From Chromatiales bacterium (lineage in GTDB: Bacteria > Pseudomonadota > Gammaproteobacteria > Steroidobacterales > GCA-2729495): a stretch of DNA of 64,000 nucleotides. Shown here one piece after another: positions 24,749 to 31,961 of the stretch. Location: contig JAEUQA010000037.1 of the NCBI GenBank assembly GCA_016789845.1, positions 62,001-126,000 on the forward strand. The letters are read 5' to 3'. The notes beneath the pieces were generated by a model. The model was not told the DNA's origin. It saw only the letters and a list, made by a program, of their open reading frames with translations, and ran no database searches. Both the position numbers and the translations under genes were made by a program. Positions within the stretch are counted from its first letter, which is position 1. Each line of letters begins with the position of its first letter.

Positions 24749-26662
24749 CTAGCGGCGGTTCCGCCGCCGGGCCAGGCCGAGCAGGCCCAGCAGGCTGAGC
24801 ATCAGCCCGTCCGCCGAGCTGCTCCCGCCGTTCCGGCGCGTGGCGCTCGAGAAGACGTCCGAAACCCCGCCCACCGTGAGGGTCGTGCTCACGGCCGTCG
24901 CGCTGGTGGACGCGCTGGTGTGCTGCACCCGGACCGTCTGGCCATTGTTGATGGTGCCCGCCGCCGCCGTGAAGTCACCACCGTCGATGGAGTACTGGCC
25001 ACCGGTGACCGTGATCGGCGCCGGCCCGTCGATGCCCGTGATGGTCACCGGGGCGGAAGTGATCAGCGTATCCCGGTCCACGTTCTCCTGGTCCACGAAG
25101 GTGAACGGGTCCGGCGTGAGGTCCGCGCCCGCCGCCGCCGTCGTGACCGTGAAGTCGGCCGATACCCCGCCGATGGTCAGCGTCGCGGTGGTGGCCGTGC
25201 TGGCCGCCGCCGAGCTGGTCTGGCGCACCGTGACCGTCTGGTTGTTGTTGATGGTCCCCGCCGCCGCGGTGTAGGCCCCCCCGTCGATGGAGTACGTGCC
25301 GCCCGTGATGGAAATGGCCGCCGCCGCATTGATGCCGGTGATGGTCGCCGGCGCGGAGGTGATGGCCGTGTTGAGCGCCACGTCCGTCTGGGCCGCGAAG
25401 CTGAAGGCATCGGGAATCGTGTCGGGCAGCACCGTGGTGGACGTGAAGGTGCCGGCGACGCCGCCAACCGTGAGGGTGGTCACGGTGTCGGTGGCCGGCG
25501 TGGCGGCGCTGGTGTGCCGCACGGTGACGTCCTGGTTGTTGTTCACCGTGCCCGCCGCCGCCGTGTAGGCGCCGCCGTCAATGGAGTAAGTGCCATTGGT
25601 GACCGAGATCGGCACCGCCGTGGAGATGCCGCTGATGGTGGCCGCCGCCGAGGTGACCACGCTGCTGATCGCCACACCGGTCTGGGTGGCGAAGGTGAAG
25701 GCGTTCGGCACGGTGTCTTCCACCGTGACCGTCACCACGCCCGTGCTGTCCAGTGCGCCGCTGACCGCCCGGTAGGTGAAGGTCTCCGTGGCCGCGAAGC
25801 CCGGGGCCGAGGTGTAGTTGATGCGCACGACGGCCGGGTCGGTGCCGGCTGTGACCACGGCGGTGCCACCCTGGTCCGGGCCCACCTCGATGGTGACCGT
25901 GACCGGATCGGTGTAGCCCACGTCGTTGGCCAGCACGTCAATCGCGGTGAGCACGCCCGACTCGGCGGTGACTGCGTCGTCCGTGGCGCCTGGGGCGGCC
26001 TGCAGTTGCAGGTTGCCGAGGGTCCACTGCTGGCCATTGTTGAAGGCGCCCACCGGCAGCGTGCCGCAGGGGCCGGAGCAGGTCTTGTTGGCCAGCACCA
26101 GGGTGCCCGTGCCGGGGGTGGGGTCGAAGCTCAGCTGGCTGAAGCCGTCCAGCGTATGGATGCTCTGCTGGGGGCCGGCGGCCGCGTCGTCGCCGCCCAG
26201 GGTGCGGGAAAACGCCGTGCCGGGTCCCCAGCTGGTGGTGGACTCGTTGGTGAAGTTGGCACCCAGCGTGTAGTTGCCGCAGATGCTGGCGCCCACGCCG
26301 CCGCCGAAGTTGCCCTCGGTGCAGACGAAGGTCGCGGCAGTGGCCGCGGCGCTGTTGCCAATGACCAGGCCGGTAATGGACGTCCGGTACAGGGTGCTGG
26401 TGGGGGCCGTGGTGAGGCGGACGTTGTAGGTGCCGCCGGTCTGGGTGAGCAGCTGGGTCACCGTGTCGTAGGACCAGGTGGCCGTGGACGAGGTGATGTT
26501 GCCCGCCGAGCCTGCCGTGCCGTTGTTGCTGTAGGTAAGGACCTGGGTGAGCGTGGCGGTGTAGACCGCCGCATCCGCCGTGCCCGGAACCCCGCCGACC
26601 GCGGCAGCCACCGCGACAGCCAGGACGCTCTTCTCTTGGGTAGTCATGCCTTGAGTGTTCAT
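24749..26662 (-). CDS. Exported multi-domain surface protein: 'ICGNY' domain, Ig-like domain, three repeats, GlyGly-CTERM-like tail
   Basis: 637 residues; ATG follows GGGGAGG. Signal peptide 'KSVLAVAVAAAVGGVPGTA' with cleavage after 'ADA'. Residues ~32-217 are the family domain ('FVCTEGNFGGGVGASICGNY', 'LGGDDAAAGPQQS'). Residues ~218-313 look like a cadherin/Ig-like module ('AIDVLANDVGYTDPVTVTI', 'FTYRAVSGALDSTGVVTVTV'). Then come three ~98-residue repeats, each with 'Y-S-I-D-G-G-x-(Y/F)-T-A-A-A-G-T' and 'T-L-T-(V/I)-G-G-V'. The tail 'NGGSSSADGLMLSLLGLL' plus 'GLARRRNRR' fits a GlyGly-CTERM (rhombosortase) signal, not the VPxPA signal of its paralogues. Probably a displayed or secreted adhesin-like protein; function unknown. 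Confidence 0.85.
   Translation of the reverse strand: MNTQGMTTQEKSVLAVAVAAAVGGVPGTADAAVYTATLTQVLTYSNNGTAGSAGNITSSTATWSYDTVTQLLTQTGGTYNVRLTTAPTSTLYRTSITGLVIGNSAAATAATFVCTEGNFGGGVGASICGNYTLGANFTNESTTSWGPGTAFSRTLGGDDAAAGPQQSIHTLDGFSQLSFDPTPGTGTLVLANKTCSGPCGTLPVGAFNNGQQWTLGNLQLQAAPGATDDAVTAESGVLTAIDVLANDVGYTDPVTVTIEVGPDQGGTAVVTAGTDPAVVRINYTSAPGFAATETFTYRAVSGALDSTGVVTVTVEDTVPNAFTFATQTGVAISSVVTSAAATISGISTAVPISVTNGTYSIDGGAYTAAAGTVNNNQDVTVRHTSAATPATDTVTTLTVGGVAGTFTSTTVLPDTIPDAFSFAAQTDVALNTAITSAPATITGINAAAAISITGGTYSIDGGAYTAAAGTINNNQTVTVRQTSSAAASTATTATLTIGGVSADFTVTTAAAGADLTPDPFTFVDQENVDRDTLITSAPVTITGIDGPAPITVTGGQYSIDGGDFTAAAGTINNGQTVRVQHTSASTSATAVSTTLTVGGVSDVFSSATRRNGGSSSADGLMLSLLGLLGLARRRNRR
24838..25713 (-). 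repeat. Three tandem ~295-bp coding repeats
   Basis: Approximate units 25416-25713, 25120-25415 and 24838-25119, each encoding ~98 residues beginning 'P-(N/D)-(A/P)-F-(T/S)-F' and containing 'YSIDGG' and 'TSA/TSS...TLT.GGV'. They are clearly homologous but diverged at both DNA and protein level, so this is an old domain triplication. Confidence 0.8.
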
Positions 26663-26801
26663 GATTGGGTAATTCCTCCCCGTGTGAATCCGTACATCAC
26701 GCGCGCGTACCGGCCCCGCCGGTCACCCCGCACGCCGCCGCCCCCCATGGCAGCCGTAGCGCGACCTTACCCGCGTTATGTCACCGGTGGCAAGGCAGGC
26801 G

Positions 26802-27617
26802 TCACAGTTCCCGCGTGCCGAGAAACGCCGCCACGGCCTCGCTCCAGGCCTCGGGCTGCTCGTCGATGATGTCGATGGTGCCGCCGTCGAGCTCCGTGTA
26901 CGCCAGGCGGGGCCAGCGTTCCCGGGCCCGCTGGGACAGGTAGTAGATGGCATCGCCCGTGTTGGCCAGGATCAGGCAGGGCTGGGTGAGGCGCTCGATG
27001 GCCTCCTCGTGACGGTAGGTCATGACCGCGTCGTGGGCATACCACACGGTTCTTCCGGCCAGCAGCCCGTGGATGAAGTTGGCGTGGAAGGCCTCCAGGT
27101 CGGTCCAGGCAGGCTGGGCGTTGAAGCGGAAGTCCCAGAGTTCCTTGATGTGGCTCCCGTCCCAGCGCAGGTTCCACTCCTTCTCCCGGGCGAGAAGCGC
27201 GCGCCACTGGCCCCGCTCCTCGTCGCTCATGGGCAGCGGCCCGTTGAGGATCACCTTGTGCACCCGGTCCGGGAACTGCAGCGCCGCCTCGGTGACCACC
27301 ACGGCGCCGGTGTGATGCCCGAGCACGCTCGCGCGGGGGATGCCCAGCCGGTCGAGGACCGCAGGCACGATGTGGGCGTAGTCCGGGATGGCGGGTGGCG
27401 CGTCGGGCGCATCGGAGCCACCGAAGCCGGGAATGTCGATGGCGATGGCCCGGATGCCCCGGCGCGCCAGGGGCTTCAGCACCCGCGCGAACTGCACGCT
27501 GTCGGTGGGCGACTGGTGGACGAGCACGAGGGGCTCGCCCGCGCCGCACTCGGTGTAATGGACCTGGCCCCAGCGGCCGTCGGCGTAGCCCTTGTGGATC
27601 TTCATCTGGCTGGTCAT
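26802..27617 (-). CDS. Alpha/beta hydrolase fold protein with atypical nucleophile elbow
   Basis: 271 residues. Fold landmarks: 'GEPLVLVHQSPTDSVQFARV' (oxyanion region), 'AIAIDIPGFGGSDAPD', elbow 'ASVLGHHTGAVVVTEAALQ' near residue 100, acid-region 'CLILANTGDAIYYLSQ'. The elbow reads G-H-H-T-G, so the usual Ser/Asp/Cys nucleophile is a histidine, and at the place of the catalytic histidine the sequence is 'LDGGTIDIIDE', lacking His. Either the protein is not a classical hydrolase or the active site is rearranged. Lone gene between the surface-protein locus and the fasciclin gene; a 139-base gap separates it from the next gene on the same strand. Confidence 0.82.
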   Translation of the reverse strand: MTSQMKIHKGYADGRWGQVHYTECGAGEPLVLVHQSPTDSVQFARVLKPLARRGIRAIAIDIPGFGGSDAPDAPPAIPDYAHIVPAVLDRLGIPRASVLGHHTGAVVVTEAALQFPDRVHKVILNGPLPMSDEERGQWRALLAREKEWNLRWDGSHIKELWDFRFNAQPAWTDLEAFHANFIHGLLAGRTVWYAHDAVMTYRHEEAIERLTQPCLILANTGDAIYYLSQRARERWPRLAYTELDGGTIDIIDEQPEAWSEAVAAFLGTREL

Positions 27618-27714
27618 TGGCGCGTCCGTTCCCTGCAGGTCAGGCTGTTGAAGGGGTCGAAGTCTCGCACAGCCGCCAGCCGGCCTGAATCCGGCACGGG
27701 CTCCCGGGGCGAAC

Positions 27715-27736
27715 GTGCCTATATATGTATAGGCAC
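27715..27736. promoter_or_regulatory. 22-bp palindrome upstream of the fasciclin gene
   Basis: GTGCCTATA-TATG-TATAGGCAC: perfect 9-base arms around 4 bases, 19 bases before the ATG at 27756. It is AT-rich inside GC-rich DNA and includes -10-like TATATA/TATGTAT sequence, so it looks like an operator over a promoter rather than a terminator. Confidence 0.55.
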
Positions 27737-27755
27737 CAGCCCGGAGACTGATCCC

Positions 27756-28295
27756 ATGCCCCTGCCCCCGCCCCTGCGCCGGACTCTGCCCCTGGCCCCC
27801 GCCCCGCGGGCCGGCCTGCTCGCCATCGCCCTGGCCGCCAGCGCCGCCGTGGCGTCGGCTGCCCCGTCACCCGCCGGGCAGGACGCCGACTGGATGACCC
27901 TGGCCGTGACCACCGGCTACATGCCCACGCTGGGCCGGGCGGTGGCCGCCGCGGGCCTGGTGGCCGACCTGGCGGGACCGGGACCCTTCACGCTGTTCGC
28001 GCCCACGGAAGCCGCCTTCGCCCGGCTGCCACCGGGGGTGCTGGAGGAACTGCTGCAACCGGAAAACCAGCCCCGGCTCCGGGCCCTGCTCCTCGGCCAC
28101 CTGGTCGCCGGCGACCGGCCGGCCGCCAGCCTCGGCAACGGCGCCAGCCTCGATGCCCTCAACGGCGGCACGCTGGCCGTGAGCGCCGGCCCGGGCGGGC
28201 TCACCGTGAATGGCGCCCGGGTGACCAGCGTCGACGTGGGCACCCGGAACGCCGTGATTCACTTCATCGACCAGGTGCTCATCCCGCCGGGCTGA
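27756..28295 (+). CDS. Exported fasciclin (FAS1) domain protein
   Basis: 179 residues, one FAS1 domain. Signal peptide 'RAGLLAIALAASAAVASAA'. H1 motif: 'GPFTLFAPTEAAFARLPPG'; the 'LLLGHLVAG' Tyr/Leu-His segment follows; H2 motif: 'NAVIHFIDQVLIPP' at the C terminus. FAS1 proteins mediate adhesion or matrix binding in the envelope or outside the cell. GGAG lies about ten bases before the ATG, and a 22-bp palindrome sits upstream, so regulation by a dedicated repressor or activator is likely. Stands alone between two opposite-strand genes. Confidence 0.9.
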   Translation: MPLPPPLRRTLPLAPAPRAGLLAIALAASAAVASAAPSPAGQDADWMTLAVTTGYMPTLGRAVAAAGLVADLAGPGPFTLFAPTEAAFARLPPGVLEELLQPENQPRLRALLLGHLVAGDRPAASLGNGASLDALNGGTLAVSAGPGGLTVNGARVTSVDVGTRNAVIHFIDQVLIPPG

Positions 28296-28310
28296 GCCTT
28301 CCCCCGGCTG

Positions 28311-28874
28311 CTAGGGAGCGGCGACGCGCGCCGGGAAGTCCTCCATCGCCAGCGCCACGACGCGCGCCACCGCGGCGGCGTCCAGCGTCTGCCGGCCGAC
28401 CTTGCCCGCCACCGTGCCGTACCAGACTTCCTGGTTCCTGGCGGCGTCGGCAATGTGGATCACGAGCCGCCCTTCCTGGTAGCTCTCGACGCTCGGCGTG
28501 CCCACGTTGACGGAGCCGCCCACGTTGCCGCCCCAGCTGCCCATGCCGATGCCGACGCGGAAGGGGCTGGAACGGACCTTGTCCTGGGCCGCCGTCTCGT
28601 AGTCGATGCGCAGCTCCGGGTTCGCCTCCTCCTCCCGGTAGCCGCGCCGGGTCATTTCCGCGCGAATGGCGTTGCGGATGTTCACGTCCAGCAGGCGCAG
28701 GGGCGAATCTCCGAGCTCGTCACTGGCGGACGGGGTCAGGCTGAACGTGCTGTAGCCGGCCAGGTTCGCGCCCGGCGCGGCCTGGGATTCGTGCCGGGGC
28801 GGAGACGGCGTGGTGCAGCCCGCCAGGAACGCCAGCAGTGGCGGCAGTAGCATCAGGATCAGTCGATTGGGCAT
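28311..28874 (-). CDS. DUF4136-type lipoprotein
   Basis: 187 residues. Lipoprotein signal 'LILMLLPPLLAFLAGCTTPS' with lipobox L-A-G-C. Family features include 'YSTFSLTPSAS', 'IRAEMTRRGYREEEANPELRIDY' in pieces, 'GRLVIHIADAARNQEVWYG' and a C-terminal 'VARVVALAMEDFPAR'. Members are outer-membrane lipoproteins of unknown role. A GGGAG ribosome site 8 bases before the ATG at 28874 favours it over the in-frame start nine codons upstream. The gene upstream on the same strand is a drug/metabolite transporter, with a 33-base gap. Confidence 0.85.
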   Translation of the reverse strand: MPNRLILMLLPPLLAFLAGCTTPSPPRHESQAAPGANLAGYSTFSLTPSASDELGDSPLRLLDVNIRNAIRAEMTRRGYREEEANPELRIDYETAAQDKVRSSPFRVGIGMGSWGGNVGGSVNVGTPSVESYQEGRLVIHIADAARNQEVWYGTVAGKVGRQTLDAAAVARVVALAMEDFPARVAAP

Positions 28875-28907
28875 GGGCGCGTCTCCCGGTTGGAGCACCA
28901 TGCTAGC

Positions 28908-29810
28908 TCAACCCGCGGCCGGCATCCCGCCCAGGCGCCGGCCGATCACGCCCACCACGAGGGCCGTGCCGAGCAGCACCACCGCCCCGCCGCCCAGCAT
29001 GGCCGGCGTCACCTTCTCCCCCAGCACCAGCGCACCCCAGAGGATGCCGAAGACGGGGATCAGGAACGCGACGGACATGGCCTTGCCGGGACCGACCCGC
29101 AGCAGCAGGCGGAAGTAGTAGATGTTCGGGATCGCCGTGCAGAGGATGGCGAGAAGCAGGACCGCGGCCCAGGACGCGGCGGGCGGCGTCGCCGCCGGCC
29201 AGGTCAGGACGGCGAGCGGCGCGAGCATGAGCGCCGCGAAGCCGAAGCTGCCGATGGTGGTCACCCAGGCGTTCACGCCCGCCAGGTGCCGCTTCACGAA
29301 GCTGGCGGAAACCCCGTACAGGAAGGCCGCGAACAGGGAGCCGCCGATGGCCAGCAGGGCGCCCGGCCTGGCGTCCGGCAGGCCGCCCACCAGCAGCACC
29401 ACGCCGCCGAAGCCGATGATGAGGCCCAGGAAGCCGCCGGGCGTGATCCGGTCCCGGAGCCAGACGCCCGCCACCAGCGCCGCGAAGAGCGGTGCGGTCG
29501 CATTGATGATCGACGCAAAGCCCGCCGTCACGAACAGCGTGGAATAGGCGAACAGGGGAAAGGGCAGCGCCGCGTTGGTCAGGCCGAGCAGGAAGAGCTT
29601 GCCGGTGTTCTGGCGGAATTCCGCGCGCCACGCGGGCCGCACCAGGAGCACCGGCAGCAGGAACAGGGCGGAGACCGCCACCCGGATCGCGATGAGGGGC
29701 ACGGGACCGAAATCCGGCGTGGCGATCCGCAGGAACAGGAAGGAGCCGCCCCAGACGGCCGCCATCGCGAGGATCTGCAGGATGTCGGTCGGGGCCATGG
29801 GCGGGTGCAT
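28908..29810 (-). CDS. EamA/DMT-superfamily transporter
   Basis: 300 residues with ten predicted transmembrane helices in two EamA halves: 'AMAAVWGGSFLFLRIA' at the start of the first, 'YSTLFVTAGFASIINATAPLF' in its middle, 'SLFAAFLYGVSASFVKRHL' starting the second, and 'FLIPVFGILWGALVLGEKV' with the typical P-x-F-x-x-x-x-x-x-x-L-G-E motif near its end. Inner-membrane exporter or importer of a small metabolite, substrate unknown. A second ATG four codons in is possible. Divergent from the cation transporter at 29878 across 67 bases. Confidence 0.9.
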   Translation of the reverse strand: MHPPMAPTDILQILAMAAVWGGSFLFLRIATPDFGPVPLIAIRVAVSALFLLPVLLVRPAWRAEFRQNTGKLFLLGLTNAALPFPLFAYSTLFVTAGFASIINATAPLFAALVAGVWLRDRITPGGFLGLIIGFGGVVLLVGGLPDARPGALLAIGGSLFAAFLYGVSASFVKRHLAGVNAWVTTIGSFGFAALMLAPLAVLTWPAATPPAASWAAVLLLAILCTAIPNIYYFRLLLRVGPGKAMSVAFLIPVFGILWGALVLGEKVTPAMLGGGAVVLLGTALVVGVIGRRLGGMPAAG

Positions 29811-29865
29811 GGTAACGGGTCGGCTACCCGCCGGCCATGGCCGGCGACCGCCGGCACCGGCGGGT

Positions 29866-29871
29866 TAAACT
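29866..29871 (+). promoter_or_regulatory. Putative -10 element, leaderless start
   Basis: TAAACT ends 6 bases before the ATG at 29878 and no Shine-Dalgarno sequence is present in between or just upstream. Suggests that the transcript begins at the start codon. Confidence 0.4.
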
Positions 29872-29877
29872 TCACCC

Positions 29878-30876
29878 ATGAGCACCCTGCCCCACGAGAG
29901 CAACCTCGCCCACGAGTCCCGCAACGCCCGGCGCGCCAGGCTGATGCGCTCCGCCACCTACGCGTCGGTGGGCGTCGCCGTGGCCCTCGTCATCGCCAAG
30001 GCCTGGGCCTGGCGCGCCACGGACTCGGTGTCGGTGCTGAGCTCGCTGGCCGACTCCTTCCTGGACGTCCTCGCGTCGCTGCTCACCTTCTGGGCGGTGC
30101 GCTTCTCCCTCTCGCCGGCCGACGTGGAGCACCGCTTCGGCCATGGCAAGTCCGAGGGCCTCGCGGCACTGCTGCAGTCGGTGATCATCACGGGGTCGGC
30201 CCTGTTCGTCGGCTTCGAGGCCGTGCAGCGCCTGCTGGCGCCCGCCCCGCTCGCGCGGCCGGTGGCCGGCATGGCGGTCATCCTGGCCTCGACGGTGGTC
30301 ACGCTGGCGCTGCTCGGCTGGCAGCGCTACGTGAGCCGGGAAACCGGGTCCGTGGCCATCGCCGCCGACGCGATGCATTACCGGTCCGACCTGCTCGTCA
30401 ATGCGGGCGTCGTGGCCGCCGTGGCCGTCGCGGCGTTTACCGGCCTCGCCTGGGTGGATCCCGCCGTGGGCCTGGCGGTGGCCGCCTACCTGGCCTGGGG
30501 CGCCTTCAGCATCGCGGCGACCTCCCTGGACATCCTGCTGGACCGGGAAATTCCCGATGCCGACCGGCAGCGCATCCGGGAACTCGCGGTCGGCCACCCG
30601 CAGGTGCTGGGCTTCCACGATCTCCGCACCCGGCACGGCGGGTCCGGCTACATCGTGCAGTTCCACCTGGAACTGGAAGGCGGCACGTCCCTCGTCGAGA
30701 CCCACCGGATCCTGGACGAGGTCGAGGCGTGGATCGAGGCGGCGTACCCGGGTTGCGAACTCATCATCCACCCGGACCCGCTGGGCTTCGCCGAGCGGCG
30801 GGACCGCTTCGAGGACAACCTGGACCTGGCGGCGCTCACGGGCCCCCGCCGGGAGGTGGCGGGTAGAGCACGGTGA
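29878..30876 (+). CDS. Cation diffusion facilitator (FieF-like metal efflux transporter)
   Basis: 332 residues. Six transmembrane helices, then a C-terminal cytosolic domain. Metal-site motifs of CDF proteins: 'SLADSFLDVLASLLTFW' in TM2 with the D-x-x-x-D pattern, 'HRFGHGKSEGLAAL' in the loop, and 'IAADAMHYRSDLLVNAGV' in TM5 (H-x-x-x-D). The C-terminal part 'HDLRTRHGGSGYIVQFHLEL' in pieces and 'CELIIHPDP' matches the CDF dimerisation domain. Exports Zn/Fe/Cd-type divalent ions in exchange for protons; exact ion unknown. The last 41 bases overlap the convergent ASCH gene. Confidence 0.92.
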   Translation: MSTLPHESNLAHESRNARRARLMRSATYASVGVAVALVIAKAWAWRATDSVSVLSSLADSFLDVLASLLTFWAVRFSLSPADVEHRFGHGKSEGLAALLQSVIITGSALFVGFEAVQRLLAPAPLARPVAGMAVILASTVVTLALLGWQRYVSRETGSVAIAADAMHYRSDLLVNAGVVAAVAVAAFTGLAWVDPAVGLAVAAYLAWGAFSIAATSLDILLDREIPDADRQRIRELAVGHPQVLGFHDLRTRHGGSGYIVQFHLELEGGTSLVETHRILDEVEAWIEAAYPGCELIIHPDPLGFAERRDRFEDNLDLAALTGPRREVAGRAR

Positions 30877-31306
30877 AGCGCTGGAAGACGATGGGCTCGT
30901 CGTCCGTGAGGGTCCGGCCCCGCGCGGCAAATACCGGCGCCCAGTAGTCCCGGTGGAACTTGCGCCACGCCGCTACGTCGCGGAGCGCGGCCGTCTCCAC
31001 CGCCACGTGCTCGGGACCGACCAGGCCGACCGGCAGGACGGCGCACTCCTCGTAGCGGATGAGGCACCGCGGCTCGTCGCTGAAGTTCACCAGCACCGCG
31101 AACTCCCCCGCCCGGGGCAGCCGGCCATCCGGAAAGTCCCCGGGCTCGGAAAACACCCCCGTCTTCTGCCGGGCCAGGATGTAGCCGTTCAGCCGCTCGC
31201 AGAGCTCGGGCGTCCGGCCCAGCCGCCGGGTGACCAGCCCCTCGGCAGGCATGCCCGGGGGGAGGAAACGGCGGCATTCCGCCAGAAAACTTTCGGGAAG
31301 GGGCAC
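30836..31306 (-). CDS. ASCH-domain protein
   Basis: 156 residues. The core resembles the ASCH/PUA-like fold: 'ILARQKTGVFSEPGDF' (the K-T motif), 'PRAGEFAVLVNFSDEPRCLI' (the G-E-x-x-V/L segment) and 'AWRKFHRDYWAPVFA' near the C-terminal half (W-x-x-x-H/Y). ASCH proteins are thought to bind RNA or act in nucleotide metabolism; a few hydrolyse N4-acetylcytidine. Proline-rich tail 'VLYPPPPGGGP' is the part that overlaps the CDF gene. Head-to-head with the lipoprotein gene at 31344. Confidence 0.78.
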   Translation of the reverse strand: MPLPESFLAECRRFLPPGMPAEGLVTRRLGRTPELCERLNGYILARQKTGVFSEPGDFPDGRLPRAGEFAVLVNFSDEPRCLIRYEECAVLPVGLVGPEHVAVETAALRDVAAWRKFHRDYWAPVFAARGRTLTDDEPIVFQRFTVLYPPPPGGGP

Positions 31307-31331
31307 GGGAAACTCCTGGACGGGGGCATGC

Positions 31332-31337
31332 TAGATT
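31332..31337 (+). promoter_or_regulatory. Extended -10 element, leaderless start
   Basis: TGC-TAGATT (TG at 31329-31330) ends 6 bases before the ATG at 31344, with no Shine-Dalgarno sequence between. Of the leaderless candidates in the window this has the clearest extended -10. Confidence 0.45.
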
Positions 31338-31343
31338 CGTTCG

Positions 31344-31961
31344 ATGTCGCGGCATTTTATCCGGAGCGTGACCCTGCTGCTGCCACTGCTGGCGGGGTGC
31401 GACCAGGCCCTGATCGTGCCCACCACCTTCCCGGAGCCGGTCGTCGAGCCCCTGCCCCTGGACATCGCCCTGCATTTCACCGAGGAGTTTGCCAACTACC
31501 GCTACCGGGAAAACGTGCCCGGGGATGCGAAGTGGGACATCGAGCTGGGCAAGGCCAACGTGGCGCTCTTCGAAAGCGTCTCGCGACGCCTGTTTCGCAG
31601 CGCAACGCGCGTGGACTCGCGCCCCTCCGGCGCCGCGGCGGCCGGCTACAGCGCCATCATCGAACCCACCGTGGCCGCCTTCGAGTTCTCGCTGCCGAGC
31701 CAGTCCGCGACGGACCAGTACTCGGTCTGGATACGCTACACTGTCAAGGTGTTCCGGCCGGACGGCACAGAACTCACCGCCTGGAACATCAGCGCCTACG
31801 GCGAGAGCGACTCGACCCTGCTGCGACCCGCGCGCTCCATGGAGCAGGCCACGATCCTGGCCCTGCGGGACGCCGCCGCGATGCTCACGGTCAACTTCGC
31901 CAACGAAGCGCGCGCCCGTGGTGTGATGCCAATGGAGAAGACCGATGCCCCAGCTCCCTGA
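31344..31961 (+). CDS. Hypothetical lipoprotein
   Basis: 205 residues. 'FIRSVTLLLPLLAGCDQALI' is a lipoprotein signal with lipobox L-A-G-C. The mature part ('DIALHFTEEFANYRYRENVP', 'AIIEPTVAAFEFSLPSQSA', 'MEQATILALRDAAAMLTVNF') resembles envelope proteins that take part in multi-gene lipoprotein sets but I cannot name a family. It overlaps the next lipoprotein gene by 17 bases and begins the three-gene set ending in a secreted metallopeptidase. No ribosome site; possibly leaderless. Confidence 0.75.
   Translation: MSRHFIRSVTLLLPLLAGCDQALIVPTTFPEPVVEPLPLDIALHFTEEFANYRYRENVPGDAKWDIELGKANVALFESVSRRLFRSATRVDSRPSGAAAAGYSAIIEPTVAAFEFSLPSQSATDQYSVWIRYTVKVFRPDGTELTAWNISAYGESDSTLLRPARSMEQATILALRDAAAMLTVNFANEARARGVMPMEKTDAPAP

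Noticed and set aside
20347..26662. An exosortase or rhombosortase gene near the sorting substrates
   Set aside because: None of the genes here has the multi-helix Cys/Arg/His exosortase pattern or a rhomboid GxSG membrane motif.
24482..26869. A 795-codon plus-strand open frame opposite the repeat-containing exported protein
   Set aside because: Shadow frame: it crosses a terminator, and its protein is Arg/Gly-rich with no motif, whereas the minus strand has signal peptide, domains and sorting tail.
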